64,000 nucleotides of DNA from assembly GCA_036571765.1 (NCBI GenBank), contig BROE01000020.1, positions 2,806,034-2,870,033 of the forward strand, read 5' to 3'. Below, piece after piece: positions 11,151 to 22,184 of this stretch (position 1 is the first letter of the stretch; the number at the start of each line of letters is the position of its first letter). Origin of the DNA: Plecoglossus altivelis (Eukaryota; Chordata; Actinopteri; Osmeriformes; Plecoglossidae). Under the pieces are notes generated by a model, which was given only the letters and a program-made list of their open reading frames with translations, ran no database searches and was not told where the DNA came from. Both the position numbers and the translations under genes were made by a program.

Positions 11151-11422
11151 GAGAATCTCTTCAGTGTGTTAAGAGTTGGCGAGTCAAACTGGAACAGTAC
11201 AATTGAATTTGGAGGGGACAAATATGCAATATGTAGTGTTAACAGTAAAAAGTTTGGAACAAGTTTGGAGAAGCAAGAGCTTGGGTCAGCAGGTGTGCAG
11301 CACAGGGTATCGCAGTGTATCTTGAGGCATATATTCTATACGTATAGGTCATATACTTCTATTTTACATACGTTTAGCATTGGGCTAAAGGAGACCGCAT
11401 CTCCTTTTGATTTACAGCGATT

Positions 11423-11770
11423 TTGTACTGTAAAAAGTCAGAGGTATTTGAGCTCACTCCCCTTGCGGATTTTGCAAGTGTAGTTGAAAGACAAACTGAT
11501 GAAACCTGTTTCTTGGCAAAATTGCGAGCCAATTTTCATCATGCATTTCATACAATTTTACTTCACATTCCTTGTATATCGATCAGGACTTGCAGGATAA
11601 AAGGTTCCTTAAAGACAATTTGTTGGACAGTGGCAACATTTGGAGTTTCATCTGCAGGTGTTGAAAGGAGCTTCTCCTGTTTAAAGCCGCTGAGGTTCAA
11701 CAACTGTGACACAATAGGCCATGGCTGTTTAAGCAGCCTTGCTCTGTTGGCCAATGGGGATACTGGTTAA
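11423..11770 (+). pseudogene. hAT transposase C-terminal (dimerisation domain) relic
   Basis: The 115-residue frame ends with FGVSSAGVERSFSCLKPLRF and GCLSSLALLANG. This is the hATC dimerisation signature (V-S-S-A-x-x-E-R-x-F-S-x-L-K, then L-S-x-L-A-L-L), closest in style to ZMYM1/TTF-type hAT proteins. The upstream part (ADFASVVERQTDETCFLAKL) is not clearly alignable. No N-terminal zinc finger or catalytic core is recognisable in 11166-11420, and no terminal inverted repeat was found. It abuts the 5' end of the L2-type LINE at ~11160 and is probably an independent older relic. Confidence 0.7.
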
Positions 11771-14376
11771 GTCACTGGAAATGACGCCACAGAATATTCT
11801 CTTTTAAAGAAAATCGGCAGAATGTAGTATATATAAATAATATTCATTGCACTGAAGCCTCTTGATCCCCAGAGCTCATGAAATATCACATCAACAAATC
11901 TGCAAAGAAAAGACAAGGCTTACTAAAGTCATGACTGGGAGACCCATGTGGTCATACTGACCACATTCCTTACCCTCTGAGAGGATTTGTGCGAAGACAG
12001 GACAAATAATTACTATAAAATCAAAAAACATGGTTAGCATTGTGTGTGTGCTAGTTATAACATTGCAATAAGGAAGAGAAAAAGAAGGACCATTTTAATG
12101 CTTGCAGTTATTTTTTATTTAACATATGTTCTATTATGTTATTCAGATGTAGATTGTATTTCTTTAGAATGTTTTAATACGTTAAAAGGTTGTACTTTAA
12201 ATGCAAATGTTTAAAACACTAGGCAGGGAATGGGTACCGCCCATTGTGTTTGCTCCTCTGGTAGGAAGAACCATATTATTTCTGTTCACTCGCTACTCTC
12301 AGTCGGCTACTGCCTGGTTGAAACAGGCTGCAACATACTACCACAGTCTAGGTGGTAGTAGGCAGGTTAGGCAGGTTTTGAGGGTATAGGCAACATAATG
12401 CCACAGGAGAACCAGCAGGGGATGTTAAGGGGCCAGGGACCTGTTCATGGCTGTGGCATAAGCCATGTACTTTTTGTACAATATGTTACCAATAAATCCA
12501 AGACTCATATTAAAATCTGAACTTTGTCTTAAAGTGTATTAAATAAGTCTCAAGATCAAAGGCAAAAAACGATTTACACAAAAGCAAAACAGCCCGTTCT
12601 CCATGCCTTGGGCCTGAGAGACACCTTAGCAGGCTATTCTCCGTGTAAGTGGTGGCCATGCGGATCTTTTTCGTGAGGCAGCTCTTTTGATTCAGCTCGC
12701 TATAAAGAGCCGGTTCCTTTGGTTCCCAAATGGCTATTGGAAAAATAAATGTTCTAGCTATAACTGACTATGATAGGTGTGAAATAAAGTCCAATTAAAT
12801 TAAATCCTACTCTTCCTTAACGACTGTCTCAAAAAAATATCATATCCTTATTCATGTATTACATAATTTCTGCAGTAGGCTATCTATAAAGATTCAGGGT
12901 TAAAAATGGTAAGATGACCCTGAATGATGAAAGGTGAATTTTCAGCTTTGAGCCACTAGATGATAGTATTGGAATTTGTGTCATGTTTTGAGTACACGAA
13001 GCAGTAGGGGGTCCATAGACTGCAGAGCAACATATGCTGTACGTTTCCCAGTTCATCCCCTGTGTGTCTCTTGCTGGTGTTTATGTGAATCTGTAAATAA
13101 CTGTTCGGTGAGTGTACCAAATTGAGAAAGTAAGAAAAAAGATTAGAGATAAGCTAATGCACATATTTTGACACCGTCCAAAAGAGCACTGATGAAAACA
13201 AGCATGAAATGCAAGTCATGGCAAGAAAGGTAACATGGCATGCAAAAGGTTTATGTTAAATTACAATTGATGATTCTCATTAGATCCTAAAGTCATACCT
13301 GACCATGTGACCTGACCAGTAAGTACATAGCGCAGGTACTAGTTTAAGCTGCACACTACAAACCTATGGAAGTCTCCAAAAACATGGCAGCCTACTGTAA
13401 GAAATTCTCAACATTAAGTGTGCACAGACTCAATGGACTTAAGGAAGTTTCTTACCTGCCCATGAAGCAAGGAGACAAGTCGTCATTGTCGTACAAAGTT
13501 GTCTTGTCTCCATGCGTAGCATATTGTAAATTGTATTGTCAGTTGTCTATAGTCATTGGCCTATCCACAATCATGATAAAGAAATGTCCTTTCCTTTGCA
13601 ATATCCAACACACTATTGTGCCAGGTGTTTGTGTGTGAGTGTGTGTTGCGCTGATCGTATATTTTGTGGATGTTTTAAGACATCTACTTATTATTTAAAG
13701 GAGTTAAATTCATAAGTATAATTTTGTTGTTCAATTGGTTAGCCTAATACTTTTCATATCACCCAAACATGTTAATACAGGAATACTGCTAGAGATCAGT
13801 ACCAGAACAAGTGATCCAATGAATATGTCACACACTCTGGGGTGGTAGTTGACTTAAGTGATTTCTTAGTTTTTTACACATTGTGAAACTGCAGATTGTG
13901 CCCTTTGATTCATTGAATCTGAAAATAGCTGAAAAATCTCTGACCCAGTTATTTGGTTTCAAAGATGTTAGGCCTTTTCACGCCTTAGGAGAGGTATGAT
14001 TGTTTTGTGACAATTGTCAGAAGCATTGGACATTGCTTATTTCACTACAGTGAAGAAAATAAAAAGAGAACAATATCTGCAAGCAATCAATTAAATCCTG
14101 CTGCCTTGACTACATTACACTGTAGCTGGCATGATGATGGTTCAAGTTGCGTGTTAAGAATGTGTTAAACAGCCTAAATGTGTATTCGAAGATGTATTAC
14201 CTCGTCAAACAAGATTAACAAACAAAACTAATCCTGTGCACAATGCAATTTCTATTCTTTTGATTTAGTCCATGGCCGAGTGTTAAAAATGAAAGTATGT
14301 AAAAATGAAATTGTATGTGAAATAGGTAAAAAGGCCTTTGACAATAACTTAATAATTTTAAACATATCTTTAAATC
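11771..14376. other. Long non-coding stretch, A+T-rich, with one short repeat motif
   Basis: I see no supported gene here. A block at 12655-12745 (TTTTCGTGAGGCAGCTCTTT, then GCTCGCTATAAAGAGCCGGT and TCCCAAATGGC) resembles the AAGAGCCGGCTC-containing repeats common in vertebrate genomes, but I cannot name the family. The open frames at 12201 and 13366 have no recognisable motif. Confidence 0.4.
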
Positions 14377-14388
14377 TGAAACTTAACA

Positions 14389-14883
14389 CCCCTCCTTGAA
14401 CCGCCACCTTAACGTGGTGGAGGGGTTTGAGTGCTTGAATGATCCCAGGAGCTATGTTGTCGACCGAAATGACCGAAAGGACGAGATCGCAGATACAAGC
14501 GGTCGAAATGAGTTTTCTCCGCAGGGTGGCTGGGCGCTCCCTTAGAGATAAGGTGAGGAGCTCGGTCACACGGAAGGAGCTCGGAGTAGAGCCGCTGCTC
14601 CTCCACGTCGAGAGGAGCCAGCTGAGGTGGCTCGGGCATCTGTTTCGGATGCCTCCTGGACGCCTCCCTTGGGAGGTGTTCCGGGCATGTCCTACCGGGA
14701 GGCGGCCCCGGGGAAGACCCAGGACACGCTGGAGGGACTATGTCTCTCGGCTGGCCTGGGAACGCCTCGGGATCCCCCCGGAGGAGCTGGAGGTGGTGTG
14801 CGTGGAGAAGGAAGTCTGGGCCTCCCTGCTCAGACTGCTTCCCCTGCGACCCGGCCCCGGATAAGTGGAAGAAAATGGATGGA
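14389..14883 (+). mobile_element. Internally deleted Rex3 (RTE clade) retrotransposon with perfect target duplication
   Basis: The 5' part (14389-~14461) is the Rex3 5' untranslated start: CCCCTCCTTGAACCGCCACC, ACGTGGTGGAGGGGTTTG and AGGAGCTATGTTGTC. It joins directly to the 3' coding end of Rex3, and the element ends in a GATG-type tail (ATGGATGGATG). A perfect 12 bp target-site duplication, TGAAACTTAACA, lies at 14377-14388 and again at 14884-14895. So the 495 bp unit moved as one piece: the deletion happened before or during retrotransposition, not by later decay. It is G+C-rich against an A+T-rich background, suggesting a fairly young insertion. Confidence 0.88.
14466..14866 (+). pseudogene. 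Rex3 ORF2 C-terminal fragment
   Basis: A continuous frame reads TERTRSQIQAVEMSFLRRVA, then RSSVTRKELGVEPLLLHVER, RWLGHLFRMPPGRLP, RRPRGRPRTRWRDYVSRLAW, and stops after LLRLLPLRPGPG. This is the region downstream of the RT in Rex3. The endonuclease, RT and thumb are missing. The frame is undamaged by stops or frameshifts, unlike every other transposon frame in the window. An ATG at 14439 lies in the 5' leader and is in frame, so a ~141-residue fusion peptide is formally possible. There is no evidence it is made or does anything. Confidence 0.8.
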
Positions 14884-14895
14884 TGAAACTTAACA

Positions 14896-15980
14896 ACATT
14901 AGCAATAATAACAACATAAAAAGTGCAGAGTGCATCCAGCAGCATTGTCAACACTTTGTAAAACAAATTAAAACTAAATGATTCATTAATTTTCTAACTG
15001 CACTTCCACTATACACCCAACACAAGGTCAGCTGTAACTGATGGCTATACAATATTTGAGAATGTCAAGCTCAGAACAGTCAGCCAGACTATCCTGCCAA
15101 ACCTTCAAAAATGAAGAGGAGAGCAGACCGTGGAACTGTGCAATGCACATCTAAGTGTGGAACAAAATTATTTTATCGGTAACTCAGTTGTGGAAATGAC
15201 AGATACCGACAACTAAAAATGCTTAATATCGATCACGCCAATAACTGGCCACGCTTGTGCCTTACTATGTACACACAAATACAGCCTACTTACAAAACGT
15301 TAATAGGGGAAAACCATCTGCCTCCTGATGCATATCAAATCACAAAACTCAGCTGGAAGCTTGGTTAAACAAGAACACATTATTTATAGAATTTAGTGAT
15401 CCTAAACATGTTTATTATATTGAGTGGCTTCTTCAGCACTTTAACTTTGAAGCAAACCTTGCACCTTGCAAGAAAATGAAAACGGTCAAAAGAAAAAAAA
15501 ATTTACAAGGGCCCGTTTTCACTGGACCATCTTACGAATGTCTTCACCACAGACAGGATTGTGTTTGTTGTCAGAACATTCAAGTTTGATGGAACCTTCC
15601 ATAGATGTGTAAATCTTCCACATTCATAATGACACTAACTATGAGCAAAACCATGCAATGCTTCACTCAAAGCTTTACAGAAAATGAAGCATTTTGCGAA
15701 AACATCCCCAGTAGTGATAGCCTGGCTCTGGCTCATGCGTACTTCCACTCTATTTTCATTTAGCTTCTGTACTAAGTCTGGAGCATGTTTATCCACTTCG
15801 GTTTTCACAACCTTAGGCCCAATCAGCGGAGAGGGAGTGGCTGAGAACTATGACGTTGATATAGCGTGTTAGTTTGAGATGCAGTTTTCTGATGGTGGTG
15901 GAAAACAATACAGGAAAAGCCATTTGGTTCGTTGTGGTAACGCTACTGAATATCAAGAACTAAAAGCCAGAGAAAAAAGT
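14896..15980. other. Non-coding stretch
   Basis: This A+T-rich sequence has no recognised motif except that its right edge (from about 15880) may already belong to the helicase-type repeat. The 62-residue frame at 15684 is not supported. Confidence 0.4.
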
Positions 15981-16480
15981 TTTTACTGAGTTTTGTTTGT
16001 GGCCCTCCTCCCCACAAGGTTCAGGAAAAGTTTGATTTTTCAGCTTCCTCTGTTAGCTGTAAAGGAGTTGACTCAGGCGAACACTAAGCCAACAAGCCGA
16101 TACTTGTTTTAGTGATGTTTTTGGGGATATCTCAAATCATTATAAATGATTCAATGGAATATATAGCTTATCCAGAACTCTACTACAATAATTACTTTGA
16201 CAATGATACTGATAACAGTAAATTTAGTGATTCTTGCAATGAACAGAACACTTGGAACCCCGTTGTGTACTCATGCAGGAGAATGATTAATCATGCAATT
16301 GTAGATATTGCAGTGAATTGTAAAAAAAAAATTTTTTTTACAAAACTGTTGATGGACTACATAAAACAGAACCAATCAAATATAGAACGACTCTGTGTGC
16401 GGTGTCTGTCTCTTAACAGTGGAATGGTGCCATCTCCGTTGTCTCCTCGTTCTTCCAAATAAAAATATGTGTATTGCACA
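15981..16480 (+). mobile_element. Repeat with RecQ-like helicase relic, copy 1
   Basis: Translating 15999-16100 gives VALLPTRFRKSLIFQL followed by PLLAVKELTQAN. This corresponds to helicase motif I (Walker A, consensus LPTGFGKS) of RecQ-type helicases. In RecQ proteins the lysine and serine bind ATP phosphates; here both glycines are replaced by arginine. After this, a frame at 16112-16462 carries YFDNDTDNSKFSDSCNEQNT and WNPVVYS, ending SPLSPRSSK. The same blocks occur, inverted, at 43140-43980. The segment is a multicopy, decayed, probably transposon-borne gene. I cannot assign the superfamily. The run of A's then T's at 16322-16340 interrupts the frame context. Confidence 0.6.
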
Positions 16481-16570
16481 GTAAACTGATAGTCACTGCA
16501 CTACTACTGGGTGGCAGAACTGAAATGACCGAAGCAACGTTTTGTAAATGAACAGACCTAGCTTTGACTG
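16395..16570 (+). repeat. End block of the helicase-type repeat (inverted partner at 18715-18935)
   Basis: This block contains AGTGGAATGGTGCCATCTCC, GTCTCCTCGTTCTTCCA, and AAATGACCGAAGCAACGTTT TGT. The reverse complement of 18715-18935 has the same phrases in the same order. The two blocks therefore form an inverted pair about 2.2 kb apart. Confidence 0.65.
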
Positions 16571-16959
16571 TTGACCATACACATTATTGCTGGCCCTAGT
16601 GTCAAAATAGATTAAACTACTCCTCTGCTCATTCCAACTTGTTTTACAGTGGAGTGGCTACACTTTGGCGCATGACCTACGTCACCACCAAACATTAGCG
16701 ATTGGTTATGGCAGATGTAGAGTGGCTCTGGGTAGATCTAATACTTCAGAGAACCTACCTTCAAGGAAATAACGTTTGTCAATGGGGAGGTCCCACACTC
16801 TCTGTACAAATGAAATGTAAGAGAGTCAGTACAGTAGTACAGTACGATAGTACAGTGGTGACCCCATAACTATCAACCAATTGCACCTTAAAACAGTTCT
16901 CAAACAATTCTTGTAGACCCTAAACAACTTAATTTGAATAATGATTTCAACTGAGCTAA
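16571..16959. other. Non-coding stretch
   Basis: No open frame of note. It includes TACACTTTGGCGCATGACCT and a short run of AGTACAGTAGTACAGTACGA repeats at about 16828-16858. No family recognised. Confidence 0.35.
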
Positions 16960-17145
16960 AATATGAGTATAACTAGAGGTCACAATGTCTGAGGGAATTG
17001 TGGGGTGTGCTTGTGTCACTTGCAGACGGATTCATTGTTTTGCGAAAACGGCACCACTGATAATTCTATTCATAAAGATTTAGAAGCATGCATTTGTTGC
17101 TGCTCATTTACAAGTCAAACTACAAAAAGTGAAGAGTAGAAAGAA
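16960..17145 (-). repeat. Interspersed repeat 'R2', copy 2 (inverted relative to copy 1)
   Basis: The reverse complement matches 1670-1870, including CTGCAAGTGACACAAGCACA and GAGCAGCAACAAATGCATGC. It is unrecognised and non-coding. From 17146 to 17699 I see only A+T-rich non-coding sequence. Confidence 0.65.
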
Positions 17146-17699
17146 ACGTTTCTTCTCACTTCCCCTGCAAGAGGGAATGGTGATCAGCTATAGCAGCGTC
17201 ATAGTTGAGAAGTTAAATCAAAACAAATAAATTGGACAGTATACTTTCCTAAACTAGGCCCGAAGTTACACAAGTCATTGCACAAATCATCACAATATTA
17301 CTTTACTAATACAGAAATAATCCAAAGCAAAAGGCTGTCATTTGTGGTAGTTCTAACCAAGTAGTGACATGTAAAATAACTTGCTTAAGTCTCTAAGAAA
17401 GAACGGCAGGTACATTTGTGTCTTTTCCCAGATTATGTCTGTGGAGGCAGGAAGCTGGTCTGCTAAAAGCAACCGGAAAGGGTGTGCGACCGTACGTATG
17501 TTAAAAAGTTCCACTTACTAATTCACTTCTTCATTCACCAATATTCATACAGGACTACATCTCATCAATGTAACACAATACTGTTCTTAATTACCAGAGT
17601 ATGTTTGTACAAAATTATGTGTAAATAGGAAATTAGCTATTAAATAATAATAATACCAAATGTTGTCACACATATTTGGGTGTAGGCTTACCACACGAG

Positions 17700-17815
17700 T
17701 CCACTGCAGTGACGCGATGTGGGTGACATGTTCTCCATTCATTTTCAATGCTCGCGTGGAGCATTGTGGGTAGCGACATGATCCAGGCGTTTCAAGTTTT
17801 CAACTTATCTTACCT
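17700..17815 (+). repeat. CpG-containing repeat fragment shared with 27935-28050
   Basis: The two sites share CAATG, ATGCTCGC, GG.GCATTGTGGG and GCGTTTCAAG in the same order and orientation. This points to two diverged copies of one repeat, of unknown family. From 17816 to 18438 no gene is seen. Confidence 0.5.
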
Positions 17816-18438
17816 TTCACCTTAAATATGTAGTCGACTTTTGTAACGGCGTTGACTGATTCCTGAGTGCCCGGTGGCATACTTAAAATACAAAGATACA
17901 AAACAGTTCTGTGAGTAGTGAGTAAGATCATGCCACATGTAACTAGTGTATTGGATTTCATGCATCATGTTATAAGTTATTTTGAGACACTTTAGTGGTG
18001 TTCAGGTCTGATCGCGTACAGCGACATTTGATATTACACTCAATAAAGTACAGTAAAAAAAGGTGCCCACACACCAGCCACTGGATGCATCAAAAACTGG
18101 ATGTTTAGATGTCAAAGTTTTTCTGTGACACTCTGAAACACAATTTGATCAAATTGACAAGGATGTTCTTGTAGACCACACTTCAAAGTTTTCAATTTCA
18201 AAATGATGGAATTTTGACCCAATGTGGCTAAAATGTCTGGAAGTTGGTTTGCATATCTTATAGCTCACGAGGAATTCGTATTTATCAAGATGCCAAAATA
18301 ACGCTTCACGGATCAAAACTTTATAATCTGATTCAATCACCAGTTGATATGAGGGCTCTTGAAATTGTTGAATGTTACAAAAATCTGAGAAATAATTGAA
18401 TGCAAGATTAAAAGTAGACTCAATGTGAAAATTTGTAA

Positions 18439-18671
18439 CCCTTCTGTTCTCTTCGGAGGTCAGAATGACCCAAAACAATGTATAATGCACCCACCCACTA
18501 TGAGAGACTTAGATTGTACCTGCTTGATTGAACTCAGACAAAACTGAAATCTTCTGATTCATGTGCAGCATGGCTGCTCTTTTCAGTGCCCAAAAGGGTA
18601 CAGGCTAAACATTTTATCAACCTGCTTTATTTCAGGGTTGAAGTTTGAAGAATACAAAGAGAGCACAAGGG
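18439..18671. mobile_element. piggyBac-like MITE
   Basis: The left end CCCTTCTGTTCTCTTCGG and the right end (reverse complement CCCTTGTGCTCTCTTTGT) form an imperfect inverted repeat. The right end is followed by TTAA; the left is preceded by GTAA, one change away from the TTAA duplication of piggyBac elements. Just inside the left end is GGTCAGAATGACCC, a small palindrome common in fish copies of this type. It is 233 bp, non-coding and non-autonomous. A partial second copy is at 62668-62848. Confidence 0.7.
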
Positions 18672-18714
18672 TTAAAATAATGCGATAATGTATACAGTCA
18701 AATGTCGAAGCTGG

Positions 18715-18935
18715 GTCTGATTATTCACAAAACGTTGCTTCGGTCATTTCATGTCTGCCATCCATGCAGTGCAATGACTACCAGTCTACCCCGTGATACA
18801 GATATTTTTATGTGGAAGAACGAGGGGACAACAGAGATGGGACCATTCCACTGATGAGACAGACACCCCACACTTCCTGAAACTCCACGGGTTCTACTAA
18901 AATTCCCAAACTTTGACTGAAACATTCTGTCCAAC
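18715..18935 (-). repeat. Inverted copy of the helicase-repeat end block
   Basis: The minus strand carries ATGGGACCATTCC / GGAATGGTCCCAT, the CCTCGTTCTTCCACATAAAA phrase, and ATGACCGAAGCAACGTTTTG, matching 16395-16570. The 61-residue minus-strand frame over this block is a fragment of the same repeat, not a gene. Confidence 0.6.
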
Positions 18936-19059
18936 TTAAATTAAAAGACATTATGGCAATGGATGCATTCTAAAAGACTGCTTGGTTGTCATGGTCCAAC
19001 TTTGAAGTTCTATAATAACCTACATCAATGTCATAATTCTTAGTCACAGTGATTCACAG

Positions 19060-19210
19060 TTTTTTTTTGTTATTTCACAGTGTTCCTATATAGGGTATGT
19101 AACATTGGATGGGCTGAAAATGGCCCTGTGCTATGTTATGTGCCCTAATGCAACCTTAGAAATTCTAGAGCATCAAAATTGGTTGTTTTATCCATACATG
19201 TTATGCTCAC
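19060..19210 (+). repeat. THAP-associated repeat, copy 1, outer block
   Basis: It shares TTACAGTG.TCC (here TTTCACAGTGTTCC), ATATGTAACATTGG (here GGTATGTAACATTGG), GGGCTGAAAATGG and GCCCTAATG with the reverse complement of 23400-23580. A second short shared block lies at 20200-20250. About 0.9 kb of extra sequence separates the blocks in this copy. Confidence 0.6.
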
Positions 19211-20199
19211 TAATATTGATGTAAGGAGCATTTATTATAAGGTAAGTTACATGATGCCTTTCTATGGAACTTTTCAAAGAGGAGAGAGAAAAATATAGCT
19301 TAGTTTACTCAGATTATATTGCTGGCATTAAACATCAAATATCAACAGTGCGACCTTGTTTCTCTCAGCTTCAACCTTCTTTCACATAAGTTTAAGAAAT
19401 AAAGAAAATACAATTACCTCAGAGCTCTGATGAAAAATAATAATAGTAAACCAAAGTTCATCTACCCGGCAGGCAAGATGACTGTGCACGTTCTCTGCTC
19501 TTCTGCTAAACATGTCCAATGGCGAACTCGGCCAATAGAACCTTCCCTCACATCATGCACCTAGGGAAAAAAACAATACGCATAGCAGGGAAATACTCAA
19601 TTACTCTCTAAATAACTTTACCACATCTGGGAATATAATTAATTCAATCTTTGCATTCACTACATACAGGAAAGTCAAGCACTACTAGTAGCATACCACA
19701 TAGTAACATAGCATGGAATGGCAATTTAAATAATTAAATTCACGTTCAACTCCGACTGGTTTTTGTTTTAAACTTATGCAGTTCACATATTATCAATACA
19801 TTTTCACACAATGCATAAAAACTGAATTAACAACGGAATAGCAAAATAGAGAACTTCACGTGCTTGACTCACTATACACATCTATCATGCTATGTCTGCA
19901 AGTAACACAGTGATGAAAACGTGTAAAACGCTCACCATAGAAAAAGAATAAAAGTAAACTCCTTGTCATAATTTCAACCCGTTGTTCTGAAATTTCTTCT
20001 TTAGAAGTAGGTTTGGTGTGGGAAACCTTTTAGCAAACTCTTCAATTTTAACTTGAATTTATCTTATTAACTTTATCTTAAATACAGCTTCAACTCAAGA
20101 TCGTTCTGCTAACTGTTTTCTACTGTAAAAATCAGTGTAGCAGTTTTTTTAAATGCAGCACCACCCCTGATACTGCCATCTACTGGACAGATATGGTGT

Positions 20200-20250
20200 G
20201 CAGAGAAACAACACAGGTCACTTTCTCAGGCAAATGACAAATTAAACAAG
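20200..20250 (+). repeat. THAP-associated repeat, copy 1, inner block
   Basis: The phrase ACAGGTCACTTTCTCAGGCA AATGACAAATTAAAC is repeated, inverted, at 23235-23285, with ACAGGTCGCTTTCTCAGGCA. Its order relative to the outer block is the same in both copies. Confidence 0.6.
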
Positions 20251-22150
20251 TTTGATTTAATAAATTCTAGAAGAAACCTAGAACATTTTCAATATTCTTG
20301 AAACCATTAAGAACGTTTTTGTTAAGGGGCATAATAAAGGTCCAGACCAGAACTTGAAATGGTGGGGCCTGTTATCAATGTCACTAACGTATCTTTTCTG
20401 AAACCGATGGTTTTACAGCAGGAGTTTCAATATGTGATATTTACATCATTTACAGAGAGGTGTCGATGGCCAGTGAGATTCACTGTACATCCATTTTAAC
20501 CTCCAACCTACCATTGTTTCACTATGCCATGGAATTAGTTATTTAGAATTGGTATTTCAGTGCATGACCCCTGAACAAGTCATGGTATTTTCAACCCATA
20601 AGTCCAAAATGCAAATTGGTATGTATGCCTTTATCCTCAAGGGGAACAAAAAGGTTTTGGAACTCATGATGTCTGCAGCATTGCTGCCTGTAGCAATATT
20701 GATCTTCTTTTTCTTAGTTTTTCTGCTTTATTGTTCTCTCTATTTGCTGATAACCTTGTGGGCTTTTCATGAAATAAAATGTGAAAAATGTACTTTCGAG
20801 GTTAAAAGCAATGAAGGAATGGACTTGGAATTGGTTTGAGGAAACATATCAAGAACTATTAAAGGAACAAATGTTACAGGTGTGGTAAAGATACATTGGG
20901 TTCAGATACAATTATGAATGAGTACACCTCTGCTTTTCGATACAGAAATACAAAATAGTGATATGTTGTGACTTGTTAGTGGAGCCCATGACATGCAGCC
21001 CACCAGGAGTCCAGAAATAGTCGAGAAATATTGGAAAACGGTCAACTCACAAATGCACTGAATTTTCAGTACACTCTGTTGTCATTACTACTTTCCTCCC
21101 CTCCCGAACTCCCCCTACATTGGCAGAGGGACAATCAAGTGGCAGCGCTCTTATCGGAGCCACCACTCGGCCTACTTATGCGTCTGAGTAAACATTTTTA
21201 CATAGCCAAGCTAAATGAAGCCCAGGAAGCCAAGCACTGTGTACCACCATGCTTGACGCAGGAGAGTGATTGAGAGAGGAGAGCAAGATACCCTATCTTT
21301 TCTACACACTTGCTGCAGTCGCTCTCCCTCTCCCTTTCCTCTTTTAGACCTGACCTGCATGTTAATGAGGAGAATGTCTGAAGAGAGGAGAGATGAGAAT
21401 GAGGGTGTGTGAGTGTCCATTTACTGTATAAATGGTATTAGGGAGGCGATATTATTTTCTATTCCCACTAGTCACTTCTTTCCACTAGTTCTTCCATTCA
21501 TCTTTTGGACTTGTCCAGTCCAGTCTAACAAAATGGAGTCAAGGTTTGTTTAGTTGGGTTTTTAACACCTTTTTTGCTTCCCTCTTCTGACAGATGTAGG
21601 ACATAACATTTCTAATCAACAAGGCAAAATAGACATAATTCTAAACAATTCACCTTGCATGTGTCATGTTTTGGTATAAACAAGAATAAAACTATTATTA
21701 AAGTGCATTTTCAGAATATACTCAACCTCCATACTCAAGCTTCTTTGGTCATTGTCCATAGACTATGTAGTTTGGGCAGTTTATTCTCTACTAGATACCA
21801 TTGATTCTCTACTAGAGAGGTCATTCAATAAAGGTGGCTTATATAACTGATAATGACAGTCAGCATTGTTCGCCACAAACCTTTGGCAAGCAGAAAAGGC
21901 CTTTGTCCACATATGAATAAAGGTCAATACCTTTATATTTCTGCAACTCCCTTCATTGACTGCATGCTTTAACACGTATTTGAACTATGTATACAGCTAT
22001 TGGCATCTTGATTGACTTAGGCTGAGAGAGTAGAACTGAACCACACAGATTATAGACAGAATCTATTCATAATTGCTGTGTGACCACATTTAGTCCACAT
22101 TTAACTCTGGATTAACATCAGGGCTCTTTGATAGTGTGATATGTTGGCTG

Positions 22151-22184
<34 letters not shown>

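Larger units (their letters stand above)
7790..11160 (-). mobile_element. L2/CR1-type non-LTR retrotransposon (LINE), degraded
   Basis: Parts of all expected LINE modules appear in order on the minus strand. They are a coiled-coil ORF1 segment (11150-10953), an SGNH-esterase-like segment (10739-10503), an APE endonuclease (about 10110-9540), a linker, and an RT region (about 8990-7806). Every module is frameshifted, and the RT core is largely deleted. ORF1 with coiled coil plus esterase-like domain is known from the CR1/L2 group, which supports this placement. A clear 3' tail is not visible; below 7790 lies A+T- and CA-rich simple sequence (7680-7785). Confidence 0.8.

Noticed and set aside
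16322..16340. A-run followed by T-run, possible terminator or hairpin
   Set aside because: A simple A/T homopolymer pair is common in A+T-rich vertebrate DNA and has no flanking context for a function.
20549..20839. 96-residue plus-strand frame with a hydrophobic run, possible small membrane protein
   Set aside because: T-rich DNA readily gives L/F/I/V-rich frames. No homology, splice signals or promoter are visible.
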